Below are positions 7,711-14,550 of a DNA stretch of 14,550 bases, piece after piece. Made by a program: the position numbers and the translations under genes. Under the pieces are notes generated by a model. It made no database searches. It was not told the DNA's origin and worked only from the letters and a program-made list of their open reading frames with translations. Each line of letters starts with the position of its first letter. The first letter of the stretch is position 1. The DNA is taken from NCBI GenBank assembly GCA_016866735.1, contig VGLL01000013.1, forward strand, positions 1-14,550, written 5' to 3'. Source of the stretch: Candidatus Shapirobacteria bacterium. Lineage in GTDB: Bacteria; Patescibacteriota; Microgenomatia; VGLL01.

Positions 7711-9177
7711 GTGGCGGATTTTCTTGAGATCGATCTAGAAACGGTTAAAAAACGGGCAGTGAGAGGCGTGTTAGCGCTGACTGGACGGACATTTTTGCTG
7801 CAGATAATTTCCTTTTTTGGCTTCTTTCTCTTAACAGTTTTTTTGGGTCGGGGGGAAATTGGTCTATTTTTTGCTGTTTCTGAACTGGTAGCAATTTTAG
7901 GGTATTTTTCTGATATTGGCTTGGCCGCCGCTTTAATCCAGAAGAAGGGAAAGCCGGAAATAAAAGATATCCGCAGTACCTTTACCATTCAACAAATTTT
8001 AGTTTTGATGTTGGTTGTTTTAATTTTTATTTTTACTCCCTGGCTAAGAAACTTTTATAATATTTCCCAAGAAGGCATTTATCTTCTTTGGGCGTTAACC
8101 TTAAGTTTCTTTTTAGCCTCATTAAAGACAATCCCCTCGGTTCTTTTAGAGAGACAGCTTCGTTTTGATCTTTTGGTGGTAGTAGAAATCGTCGAAACCC
8201 TGCTTTTCTATATCATAGCGGTCGCGCTAGCCTGGCGAGGACTCGGAGTGATAAGTTACGCTTGGGCCGTTTTGATCCGAGGACTGGCCGGTGTAGTTTT
8301 GATTTACCTACTTTCCCCTTGGCAAATCGGCTTTGCTTTTGAGACTGGCTCGCTGAAACACTTGCTTAAGTTTGGCGTTCCCTATCAGGCGAATACCTTT
8401 CTTGCCGTTATCAAGGATCGCTTGATGAATGTCTTCTTGTGGAAGATTATCGGCGCCGAGGGCGTTGGCATTTTGGGATGGGCCCAAAAATGGGCCCAGA
8501 TGCCCTTGCGCTTGGCAATGGATGCGGTAATGAAGGTAACTTTCCCTGCTTATGCGCGAATGCAAGAAGATAAAAGAGAGCTGTCATTAGCGATCGAGAA
8601 AACCTTATTTTTCCTTAGTTTAGTGACTTTTCCCATGCTTGCAGGAATGTTAGTTTTAGCCAAGCCCCTAGTCCAATTGATACCTCGGTACGGGAAATGG
8701 GAAATCGCCTTAATCGCCTTATACTTTTTCATTATCAATAGTTTGTGGGGCGCGGTAACAACACCGCTGACTAACGCCCTTACCGCCATTGGTAAGATTA
8801 AAACGGTTTTTAAGCTAATGGTAATGTGGACAATTTTAACCTGGATCGTCTATCCCGTTTTGGCGATTAGATTTGGCTTTAATGGCGTGGCTTTTGGAGC
8901 CGCCGTTGTCGCCACCAGTTCAATCATCGCTATTTGGGTTATCAAGAAAGAAATAAAATTTAAATTCTTATCCTCAATTATGGCTCCTTTAATCGCCAGT
9001 CTAATAATGGGCTCTTTAGTTTTACTTTTAAGATCGATTTTGGCTAAGAGTATTTTTGGGATTGTGATGCTTACAGCCTTAGGGGGCATAGTTTATTTTA
9101 CCCTGATCTTTCTCATAACCGGGAAAAAGTTTATCGACGATATTAAAGGAATCCTTTATGCTCTTAAGACTCGTTAA
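7711..9177 (+). CDS. Oligosaccharide flippase, Wzx-like (MOP superfamily)
   Basis: This 488-residue protein matches the usual length and layout of Wzx/TuaB-type flippases, which move lipid-linked oligosaccharides across the cytoplasmic membrane. After a short cytoplasmic N-terminus it shows about 12-14 hydrophobic helices. Family-like stretches include VSELVAILGYFSDIGLAAALIQ (56-77), the LLERQLRFDLL segment (145-155), FGVPYQANTFLAVIKDRLMN (221-240), GVGILGWAQKWAQMPLRLA (251-269) and VTFPAYARMQEDK (276-288). The WAQKWAQ stretch stands where many relatives have a single YYxRAQ motif. The start is GTG at 7711, one base after the previous stop, with AAAGGGA close upstream as a weak ribosome site; the ATG codons nearby are out of frame. 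It overlaps the next gene by 20 bases. Its place between glycosyltransferases makes it the likely exporter of the glycan they build or decorate. The substrate cannot be read from the sequence. Confidence 0.93.
   Translation: MADFLEIDLETVKKRAVRGVLALTGRTFLLQIISFFGFFLLTVFLGRGEIGLFFAVSELVAILGYFSDIGLAAALIQKKGKPEIKDIRSTFTIQQILVLMLVVLIFIFTPWLRNFYNISQEGIYLLWALTLSFFLASLKTIPSVLLERQLRFDLLVVVEIVETLLFYIIAVALAWRGLGVISYAWAVLIRGLAGVVLIYLLSPWQIGFAFETGSLKHLLKFGVPYQANTFLAVIKDRLMNVFLWKIIGAEGVGILGWAQKWAQMPLRLAMDAVMKVTFPAYARMQEDKRELSLAIEKTLFFLSLVTFPMLAGMLVLAKPLVQLIPRYGKWEIALIALYFFIINSLWGAVTTPLTNALTAIGKIKTVFKLMVMWTILTWIVYPVLAIRFGFNGVAFGAAVVATSSIIAIWVIKKEIKFKFLSSIMAPLIASLIMGSLVLLLRSILAKSIFGIVMLTALGGIVYFTLIFLITGKKFIDDIKGILYALKTR
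8479..8498. repeat. GC-rich 8-bp hairpin that is also a direct repeat
   Basis: TGGGCCCA occurs at 8479-8486 and 8491-8498 around an AAAA loop. Each unit is itself a palindrome, so the copies are both direct and inverted repeats. They encode the doubled WAQ of the flippase (WAQKWAQ), which explains part of the repetition at protein level. Confidence 0.85.
9145..9150 (+). promoter_or_regulatory. Shine-Dalgarno-like site AAAGGA
   Basis: AAAGGA lies 7 bases before the ATG at 9158, inside the end of the flippase gene. It is the clearest ribosome-binding site in the window and supports that start for the 1019-residue protein. Confidence 0.55.
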
Positions 9178-12100
9178 GATAGTCCTCATCGCTACATTGC
9201 TATATAACTACGTAGCTATAGTGCCTTCCGTTTTTGCTGCCAGTAATTCCTTTGCCACCATCGTTAATCCGGTTCGGGGAGGAGAATTTTGGGGATTATC
9301 CGATCAGCAACCGCAAGACGCGGTTATTAGTCAATATAAACTAATCAATGGTAATGGCCTGGTAGCTACTTGGCTCTTGCGGTTTGATGCCCTTGAGAAT
9401 TCTCAAATTATGCAATTCTTCCAAGAAATAGACAAAAGTCAGGAATCGGGAATTTTTTTGGAGATAACGCCTTCTTTGGCCAGGACGGCAGGAGTGCCCT
9501 ATAAAGAGAAAGGGGTTTTCTGGCATGATGCCGATCGGGTGTTTCTTTCGGGATACAAAATTGAAGATCGGAAGAAATTAATTGACGCCGTCTTTGACGC
9601 TTTTTTGGGAAAATTTGGTTTTTATCCCAAATCAGTGGGCGCTTGGCATGTTGATGCCCATTCGGCTTCCTATATGAGTGAGAAATACGGGATTTCTGGC
9701 GTTTTGATCTGCGCTGATCAATTTTCTACTGATAACTATCAAATTTGGGGAGGCTGGTGGGGAGCACCCTACTACCCGTCAGCATTGAATATATTGATGC
9801 CGGCCCAAACACCAAAAAATAAGATAGATACAGTTATTTTTTGGTGGGCGGCAAGGGATCCAGATTTAGCCTATGCCGGTTCAAGTGGTTTTAGCGTCCA
9901 GGCAAATGATTACACTGCTCATGACTTAGGAACTGATTATTTTAGGAAGCTTCTGGATATTTATCTTCAGAACAAGGAGAACAAATTCAACCAAATTACG
10001 ATCGGGATAGAAAATGATTATTCTCTAAAGATTTACGGTAAAGAGTATCAAGCTCAAATTGAGGAGGTTAAGAAACGCGAAGGCAACGGAGAAATTAAAG
10101 TTTTAACAATGAAGGAATTCTCTCGTTGGTACCGCCAAGAATTTAAGGAAATTTCTCCGTCGCACGTGATTGGCCGCTGGATGATGACCCCCCAATACCG
10201 AGTTAGCCTCATTGAGAAAGGGGGAAAAAAATATATTAGAGACTTAAGAATTTATAATGAAAAATGGCCGGAAAGTAATTTTTTGACGGCGAATCCCTGG
10301 GAATCACTTTCTTTAAATAACCCCTATAAAATTGATTCCCTTAGATTTTCCAATCAGCTAAAGGAAGTTAACGACTTAAATAATACGAGGAACATTATAA
10401 AAGAATTTGGTACACAAAATATTCCTTTTGAGGCGAATAATTTTTTCTTATCATTTTTTTATCTTTTTTGTTTTTTAGGGTTAATTCGGCTCTTTAATAA
10501 GAATTTTTCGGTTTTGGCCATATTAATCGTTGGTTCATTAGGTCTTTCTTTAACTATGATTAAAAGCGGATTAATTTATCCTTTCGGGATGGGATTCTGG
10601 GGACCGAATGGACACGACGGAATTTGGCATATTGCCTTAATTAATCAACTTGCTCAGGGTCGGCTCTCTCATCCGACTTTTGCCAACTTTAATTTATTAA
10701 ACTATCACTTTGGCTTTGATTTATTAGCGGCTTTAATTCATAAAGTAACCACGATCCCCGTTATTAATCTCTATTTCCAGGTTCTCCCTGTAATTTTCTC
10801 TCTACTCACAGGAATCTTAGTTTATTCACTGGTTAAGAGATGGATAAAGTCGGAATCGGCAGCCCTGCTCTCAACTTTTTTTGTCTATTTTGGCGGTAGC
10901 TGGGGATGGGTAATTGACTGGCTCAAAAATAAAAGCTTCGGTGGCGAATCCGTTTTTTGGGCCAATCAAGCCGTCTCTTCTTTAATTAACCCCCCCTATG
11001 CCCTATCGATCATTGTTCTGCTTGGCAGTCTTATTCTTTTTCTAGAATATCTCGAAAAGCCGACTCAAAAGCGGCTGCTTGCCCTAAGCTTGCTTTTTGG
11101 GGTTCTGATCCAAATCAAAGTATATGCGGGCGTGATTGTTTTAGGGAGCTTAGGGGTTTTGGGGGTGATAGGGATAATGAGGGAGAAAAATGGGACAGTT
11201 TTGCGGTTGTTTTTAGGTTCTGCGGCTGTTAGCCTCTTAGTTTTCTTACCATTTAACCGTGGAGCCGGCTCTCTTATAATCCTTTCTCCGTTATGGTTTC
11301 CCCACACAATGCTGGCGTTTGGTGATCGACTGGGCTGGATTCGACTGGAGAATGCCAGACAAGCGTATTTGGCGACAGATCAGTGGGTAAAGTGGGTATT
11401 AGCTGAAGGATTAGCGCTTTTAATCTTTATTTTGGGGAATTTGGGGACAAGGGTTTTGGGATTTGGTTGGCTAATCTCGCGGTGTAGGGGTGATAGGGGT
11501 GATAGGGATTATGAGGGAAATAAGGGAAAGATTGCTGTTTTATTGGTATTAATCCTACTAATTTCTCTTACTCTTACTCTTGCGCTTGTGCAGAAAGGTA
11601 ATCCCTGGAACACAATCCAGTTTTTCTACTATTTTCAGTTTTTTATGGGGATCTTGACTGGGGTTTGGCTGGCCAGATTTCTGGTGCTTTTGAAAAACAA
11701 ATTAGTCAAATTAGGCTTATTGGTCATACTGGTTATTTTAACAGTACCGACGGCGCTAGGAACGCTTTTTTATAACTACTTGCCCTCAAGGCCGCCAGCC
11801 AGAATAAGTTTTGAGGAATTGGAGGCTCTTGACTTTTTAAAGCAACAATCAGAAGGGGTAGTTTTAACCTATCCGCATGAATCTTCCTGGAGAGAAAAAT
11901 TTACCGAGCCTAAGCCCCTTTATGCCTATGAGACAACCGCTTATGTCTCTGCATTTTCTGGTATGCAAACATTTTTAGAGGACGAAATGAATTTGGAAAT
12001 TTCCGGCTACGATTGGCGACCAAAAAGGGAACGGGAAATAAGATTTTATGCCATCGACAACAAAGAATGGGCCAAAAGCTTTTTGCGGGACAATAAGATT

Positions 12101-12217
12101 AAATATATCTACTTGGTAAAAGGCCAAAAGATGAATTTAGGTTTAGGTGACATCAATGCCGAGAAGATATTTGAGAATGGCGAGGTGGTAATTTTTAATT
12201 TGGTCGAAAATAAATAA
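9158..12217 (+). CDS. Secreted deacetylase-like region fused to a GT-C-like membrane region
   Basis: This 1019-residue protein starts with a signal peptide or anchor (1-27, possible cleavage after VFA). A soluble region of about 400 residues follows. It looks like a glycoside hydrolase/deacetylase-type barrel: RFD (75-77), LEITPS (101-106), AWHVDAHS (162-169, giving H164-x3-H168), and IGIENDYSL (282-290) near its end. I do not recognise a precise family, and the classic TFDDG motif of NodB deacetylases is absent. From about 428 to 875 there are about a dozen membrane helices, with GFWGPNGHDGIWHIALINQL (479-498) resembling the first outward loop of GT-C enzymes. The tail (about 880-1019) is soluble (SFEELEALDFLKQQ, IKYIYLV). 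It could trim or sense a surface glycan outside while the membrane part transfers sugar; that is inference. A charged loop RGDRGDRDYEGNKGK (777-791) between helices is encoded by a G-rich repeat. It overlaps the flippase by 20 bases and the next gene by one (TAATG). Confidence 0.8.
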   Translation: MLLRLVKIVLIATLLYNYVAIVPSVFAASNSFATIVNPVRGGEFWGLSDQQPQDAVISQYKLINGNGLVATWLLRFDALENSQIMQFFQEIDKSQESGIFLEITPSLARTAGVPYKEKGVFWHDADRVFLSGYKIEDRKKLIDAVFDAFLGKFGFYPKSVGAWHVDAHSASYMSEKYGISGVLICADQFSTDNYQIWGGWWGAPYYPSALNILMPAQTPKNKIDTVIFWWAARDPDLAYAGSSGFSVQANDYTAHDLGTDYFRKLLDIYLQNKENKFNQITIGIENDYSLKIYGKEYQAQIEEVKKREGNGEIKVLTMKEFSRWYRQEFKEISPSHVIGRWMMTPQYRVSLIEKGGKKYIRDLRIYNEKWPESNFLTANPWESLSLNNPYKIDSLRFSNQLKEVNDLNNTRNIIKEFGTQNIPFEANNFFLSFFYLFCFLGLIRLFNKNFSVLAILIVGSLGLSLTMIKSGLIYPFGMGFWGPNGHDGIWHIALINQLAQGRLSHPTFANFNLLNYHFGFDLLAALIHKVTTIPVINLYFQVLPVIFSLLTGILVYSLVKRWIKSESAALLSTFFVYFGGSWGWVIDWLKNKSFGGESVFWANQAVSSLINPPYALSIIVLLGSLILFLEYLEKPTQKRLLALSLLFGVLIQIKVYAGVIVLGSLGVLGVIGIMREKNGTVLRLFLGSAAVSLLVFLPFNRGAGSLIILSPLWFPHTMLAFGDRLGWIRLENARQAYLATDQWVKWVLAEGLALLIFILGNLGTRVLGFGWLISRCRGDRGDRDYEGNKGKIAVLLVLILLISLTLTLALVQKGNPWNTIQFFYYFQFFMGILTGVWLARFLVLLKNKLVKLGLLVILVILTVPTALGTLFYNYLPSRPPARISFEELEALDFLKQQSEGVVLTYPHESSWREKFTEPKPLYAYETTAYVSAFSGMQTFLEDEMNLEISGYDWRPKREREIRFYAIDNKEWAKSFLRDNKIKYIYLVKGQKMNLGLGDINAEKIFENGEVVIFNLVENK
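11153..11183 (+). other. G-quadruplex motif 1
   Basis: Four G tracts (11153-11156, 11161-11165, 11171-11173, 11181-11183) are separated by loops of 4, 5 and 7 bases, which fits the usual G3+N1-7 rule on the coding strand. Confidence 0.7.
11162..11184 (+). repeat. 23-base G-rich repeat, copy A
   Basis: This copy (GGGGTGATAGGGATAATGAG followed by GGA) differs from copy B at 11496-11518 by one base. Here it is read in frame as GVIGIMRE, within the membrane region. Confidence 0.85.
11434..11460 (+). other. G-quadruplex motif 2
   Basis: G tracts at 11434-11437, 11443-11446, 11451-11453 and 11458-11460 are separated by loops of 5, 4 and 4 bases. They encode LGNLGTRVLG in a membrane helix region. 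Confidence 0.7.
11487..11517 (+). other. G-quadruplex motif 3, with tandem GGGGTGATA units
   Basis: G tracts at 11487-11490, 11496-11499, 11505-11507 and 11515-11517 have loops of 5, 5 and 7 bases; a fifth tract is at 11524-11526. The first part is a tandem duplication of a 9-base unit, GGGGTGATA. It encodes the charged loop starting at residue 777 of the fusion protein. Confidence 0.7.
11496..11518 (+). repeat. 23-base G-rich repeat, copy B
   Basis: This is a near-identical copy of 11162-11184 (one mismatch, at position 15 of 23), but it is read in another frame, as RGDRDYEG. The shared DNA with unrelated peptides argues that the DNA was copied, not that a protein motif was conserved. Confidence 0.85.
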
Positions 12218-13773
12218 TGAAATTTTTCACTATAAGTTTTTTTTTGATCATTTTGGCCTGTTTTTTTCGTTTTTATAGATTAGATCAGACTTTTAACGTA
12301 ATTTTCGACACGGCACGGGATCTGGAAGTCTCCAGGCAAATTATCATGGAGAAAAAGTTAACTCTTTTGGGCCCACCGACTTCGTTTGGCCAGTGGAGCG
12401 AGAGAGAAACGTACTTCGGCCCACTTCATTACTATCTAATTTCCCTTCCGCTTTGGATTTTTTGCATGAATCCCCTTGCCCCCCTTTTATTTACGGGAGT
12501 ACTTAATCTTATTTCCACAATCATTATTTTTTTGGCCATAAGGGACTTGGTCAAGGAGCGATTCCTTTCGCTTTTAATCTTCTCTTTTTTCGCTCTCTCT
12601 CCGACACTTATATTTTATTCAAGGTTTATCTGGAACCCCAATTTTTTACCTTTTTTTATCAGTCTCGATATTCTCTTTTTCTGGCTGTTTATAAAACACG
12701 ATAAGAAGATTTTTCTTTTAATTGCCAGTATATTTTCCGGAATGTCTTTCCAGCTTCATTACATTACGCTGCCTTTGTTATTCGCATCGATTTTGACTAT
12801 TTGCTTATTCTATAGAACCGACCTAAGAGAGAAAATTACCTCCAGTCTTGTCTCGCTGACAGGCTTTTCGCTTGGTATTTTTCCTCTTTTGCTTTTTGAG
12901 TTAAGACACGATTTTTTTATAACCAACTCATTTCTTAGCCAGCTTCGATCCCCCGTGCACACTTTCCCCTTACGCTTAGACATAGCGGTAATATATTTTT
13001 TTACCATGATTGGCAGGCTTTTTGGCGTTCTTGAGTATTCAATAAATTCAATGAGAGATAAAAATATTGCTCTTGGATTATTACCATTTATCTTTAACTT
13101 GGCCCTTTTCGTTTTTTTATTGACCAGATTGAAAAAGATGAGCCAAAAACTGAAAATGATAATTATTTTTCTTATTTTGGATATTATAATGGGCTTATTG
13201 CTTGCTGGTATTTGGAGTAATCAGCCTAGTCCCAGAATAGAGGATAGATATTTCTTGTCTCTAATTTTTCCATATTTTATGGTTCTGGGCGTGGCGATTT
13301 CTAAAATGTCTTATGAACTCGTAATCAAAGCCTGGATGAAGGGTACCGGATTGGCCATCTTAATGCTTGCTTTTTTTCTTGTCTTGAGGAGGGATTGGGC
13401 AATCGTGAACGAGAAAGTTGGAATAAATGAGTACCAGGTTAATTACCATGGTGCGGAACAAATTGCCCAAATTATAAGCCAGGATGTAAAAGCAAATGGG
13501 CTACAAGGAAATTATAATATCGCCAATATTGTAGATGGTAATTCCCGAGCTACTTATTATCGCTATTTCCTTCATATTGATCAAGCTCCGCCTCTTGGAG
13601 TCGAAGATTATCCTTCGGCAAAAGTGCTTTATATTATTAGCAAGAAAGACAGTCAAGCGACTATAAATTCCTCTGTTTGGGAAGTCAGTTCCTCGCCGGC
13701 CAAGTATCCCCTAAAGGAATGGAATGGGCCCGATGGAACAACGATCTATAAACTTGGGACTAATAGAAACTAA
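12217..13773 (+). CDS. GT39-like (ArnT/PMT-type) membrane glycosyltransferase
   Basis: This 518-residue protein has a first helix at about 4-20, then an outward loop with FDTARDLEVSRQI (D31, R34, D35) and LLGPPTSFGQWSERETYFGPLHYY (50-73). It shares DxxRD, LGxPxSxG and GPxxYY/YYF features with the GT39-like protein at 6252-7709, so the two are diverged paralogues. FIWNPNFLPF (137-146) and SFQLHY (177-182) are also typical of this type. About ten helices run to about residue 390, and a soluble C-terminal region (about 400-518) is probably outside. D31 or D35 is the expected catalytic residue for polyprenyl-phosphate-sugar transfer; the substrates are unknown. The ATG overlaps the previous TAA by one base (TAATG), with no Shine-Dalgarno visible, so reinitiation is likely. 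A run of nine T at 12237-12245 falls in codons 7-10. The stop is TAA. Confidence 0.86.
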   Translation: MKFFTISFFLIILACFFRFYRLDQTFNVIFDTARDLEVSRQIIMEKKLTLLGPPTSFGQWSERETYFGPLHYYLISLPLWIFCMNPLAPLLFTGVLNLISTIIIFLAIRDLVKERFLSLLIFSFFALSPTLIFYSRFIWNPNFLPFFISLDILFFWLFIKHDKKIFLLIASIFSGMSFQLHYITLPLLFASILTICLFYRTDLREKITSSLVSLTGFSLGIFPLLLFELRHDFFITNSFLSQLRSPVHTFPLRLDIAVIYFFTMIGRLFGVLEYSINSMRDKNIALGLLPFIFNLALFVFLLTRLKKMSQKLKMIIIFLILDIIMGLLLAGIWSNQPSPRIEDRYFLSLIFPYFMVLGVAISKMSYELVIKAWMKGTGLAILMLAFFLVLRRDWAIVNEKVGINEYQVNYHGAEQIAQIISQDVKANGLQGNYNIANIVDGNSRATYYRYFLHIDQAPPLGVEDYPSAKVLYIISKKDSQATINSSVWEVSSSPAKYPLKEWNGPDGTTIYKLGTNRN

Positions 13774-13791
13774 GAAAAACTCGATTTTTCT
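13773..13791. repeat. Short A/T-rich inverted repeat after the stop codon
   Basis: AGAAAAA (13773-13779) and TTTTTCT (13785-13791) form a 7-bp stem with a 5-base loop. The stem is weak and is not followed by a T-run, so it is at most a poor terminator. Confidence 0.3.
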
Positions 13792-13793
13792 AG

Positions 13794-13810
13794 TATAAAA
13801 GTAGTAAAAT
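13794..13810 (+). promoter_or_regulatory. Candidate -10 elements (TATAAA and TAAAAT) before the GT2 gene
   Basis: TATAAA (13794-13799) and TAAAAT (13805-13810) lie in the only gap between the last two genes. Transcription driven by TAAAAT would begin at about 13817-13819, at the ATG itself, giving a leaderless mRNA, which agrees with the absence of a Shine-Dalgarno. No good -35 hexamer is visible. Confidence 0.4.
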
Positions 13811-13818
13811 TGACCCAG

Positions 13819-14550
13819 ATGATTAAGATCTCGGTTGTAGTTAACACCTGGAATGAGGAGAAGAATATCGGGCGATGCTTAGACTCGGTGAGGGAATTTG
13901 CCGACGAGATTGTAGTTTGCGACATGGAATCGACCGACAGAACGGTCGAAATTGCCAAAAAGTTTGGGGCGAAAATTTACAGTCATAAATTAACTAACTA
14001 TGTCGAACCGGCAAGGAATTTTGCCCTTCGCCAAGCTTGGGGTAAACACATCTTAGTCATTGACGCGGACGAAACATTGACGGAAAGTTTGGCGAGTCAA
14101 CTTAAAAGGATTGCCAAACAAAATGAGGCAGATTATGTTGAGATTCCCCGCAAAAATATTATTTTTGGGAAGTGGATACTCCATTCCCGCTGGTGGCCGG
14201 ACTACAACATACGATTTTTTAAGAAAGGGAAAGTTAACTGGAGCGATAAGATTCATACCCCGCCGGAAACTCAAGGCTTGGGGAGAAGGCTTGAAGCAGA
14301 GGAAAAAAACGCCCTTATTCATTACCATTATGAAACGGTATCTCAATTTATTGAGCGGTTAAATCGCTATTCGGCAATTCAAGCGGAAAATCTGATCGCT
14401 GGTGGCTATAAATTCATTTGGAGTGATTTAATAAGAAAGCCGGCGGATGAATTTTTAAGCCGTTTTTTTGCTGGGCAGGGATACAAGGATGGGCTACACG
14501 GTTTGGTTCTGGCGACCTTACAGGCTTTTTCCGAGTTTGTTTTATATCTG
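13819..14550 (+). CDS. GT2-family glycosyltransferase, WaaE-like, 3' partial
   Basis: 244 codons are visible with no stop before the window edge, so the gene is cut at its 3' end. The N-terminus MIKISVVVNTWNEEKNIGRCL is a typical GT-A/GT2 start, followed by VVCDMESTDRTVEIAKKFGAKI (32-53; D35 and D40 as nucleotide-binding candidates), ARNFALRQA (65-73) and the metal-binding DAD at 82-84 (VIDADE). WWPDYNIRFFKKGKVNW (125-141) and IHTPP (145-149) match the WaaE/KdtX-type group of lipopolysaccharide-core transferases, which are usually only slightly longer than what is seen. It should act in the cytoplasm, transferring a sugar from a nucleotide donor to a lipid-linked or core acceptor; the exact sugar is unknown. 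A short 7-bp hairpin (13930-13949, TCGACCG arms) lies over the STDRT codons. The ATG at 13819 fits the family start; an in-frame TTG at 13810 is unlikely. Confidence 0.92.
   Translation, partial: MIKISVVVNTWNEEKNIGRCLDSVREFADEIVVCDMESTDRTVEIAKKFGAKIYSHKLTNYVEPARNFALRQAWGKHILVIDADETLTESLASQLKRIAKQNEADYVEIPRKNIIFGKWILHSRWWPDYNIRFFKKGKVNWSDKIHTPPETQGLGRRLEAEEKNALIHYHYETVSQFIERLNRYSAIQAENLIAGGYKFIWSDLIRKPADEFLSRFFAGQGYKDGLHGLVLATLQAFSEFVLYL

Noticed and set aside
7683..7988. 101-codon open frame on the - strand across the start of the flippase gene
   Set aside because: It is antisense to a clear flippase N-terminus; its basic, low-complexity protein is typical of a complement of hydrophobic coding sequence.
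9200..9217. TATA-ACTACGTAG-CTATA imperfect palindrome near the start of the fusion gene
   Set aside because: It is 18 bases with one mismatched pair, in a signal-peptide-coding stretch; too weak to separate from chance.
14053..14362. Open frames on both strands inside the GT2 gene (97 codons -, 83 codons +)
   Set aside because: The GT2 reading frame runs through with DAD and WWPDYNIRF motifs and explains the region.
1..14550. Alternative genetic code (UGA as glycine)
   Set aside because: Genes end normally at TGA (2818-2820, 7707-7709) with the next gene starting right there, and no gene needs TGA read-through.
1..14550. CRISPR arrays, insertion sequences, tRNA or rRNA genes
   Set aside because: No regularly spaced repeats, transposase motifs, terminal repeats or cloverleaf-like stretches were found; nearly all sequence is coding.

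Overview
The window suggests a bacterium of the Candidate Phyla Radiation (Patescibacteria), most likely near Microgenomates. The reasons are long runs of overlapping genes for multi-pass membrane sugar-transfer proteins, a three-copy array of the PF10131-like ('6-pyruvoyl-tetrahydropterin synthase-related') membrane family, weak or absent Shine-Dalgarno sequences, and moderate base composition. TGA ends at least two genes and tryptophan is written TGG, so the code is standard and not the UGA-glycine code of Gracilibacteria/SR1. The lineage is inferred from gene style; no rRNA or tRNA is present to confirm it.

All nine genes are on the + strand and the window is almost entirely coding. Block 1 (3-6228) holds the 3' part of a GT39-like glycosyltransferase, then three tandem paralogues of the PF10131-like family, each overlapping the previous gene by a few to about 41 bases. 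A 23-base gap with an extended -10-like element follows. Block 2 (6252-13773) holds a GT39-like transferase, a Wzx-like flippase, a 1019-residue protein joining a secreted deacetylase-like region to a GT-C-like membrane region, and a second GT39-like transferase, all overlapping or separated by one base. A 45-base gap with -10-like sequences precedes block 3 (13819 to the edge), a WaaE-like GT2 glycosyltransferase cut by the window end.

Together this reads as a cell-surface glycan or glycoprotein assembly locus. The cytoplasmic GT2 enzyme could build a lipid-linked sugar or glycan, the flippase could move it outward, and up to six GT-C-like integral membrane proteins could transfer polyprenyl-phosphate-linked sugars on the outer face. 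No nucleotide-sugar synthesis, chain-length control, polymerase or ligase gene is recognisable here. There are no CRISPR arrays, insertion sequences or RNA genes.

The main oddities are the deacetylase-like/GT-C-like fusion, a cluster of three G-quadruplex motifs in that gene (two sharing a near-identical 23-base repeat read in different frames), a perfect 26-base palindrome in the first gene, strong hairpins inside three other coding sequences, and cysteine pairs in the outward-facing parts of several membrane proteins.
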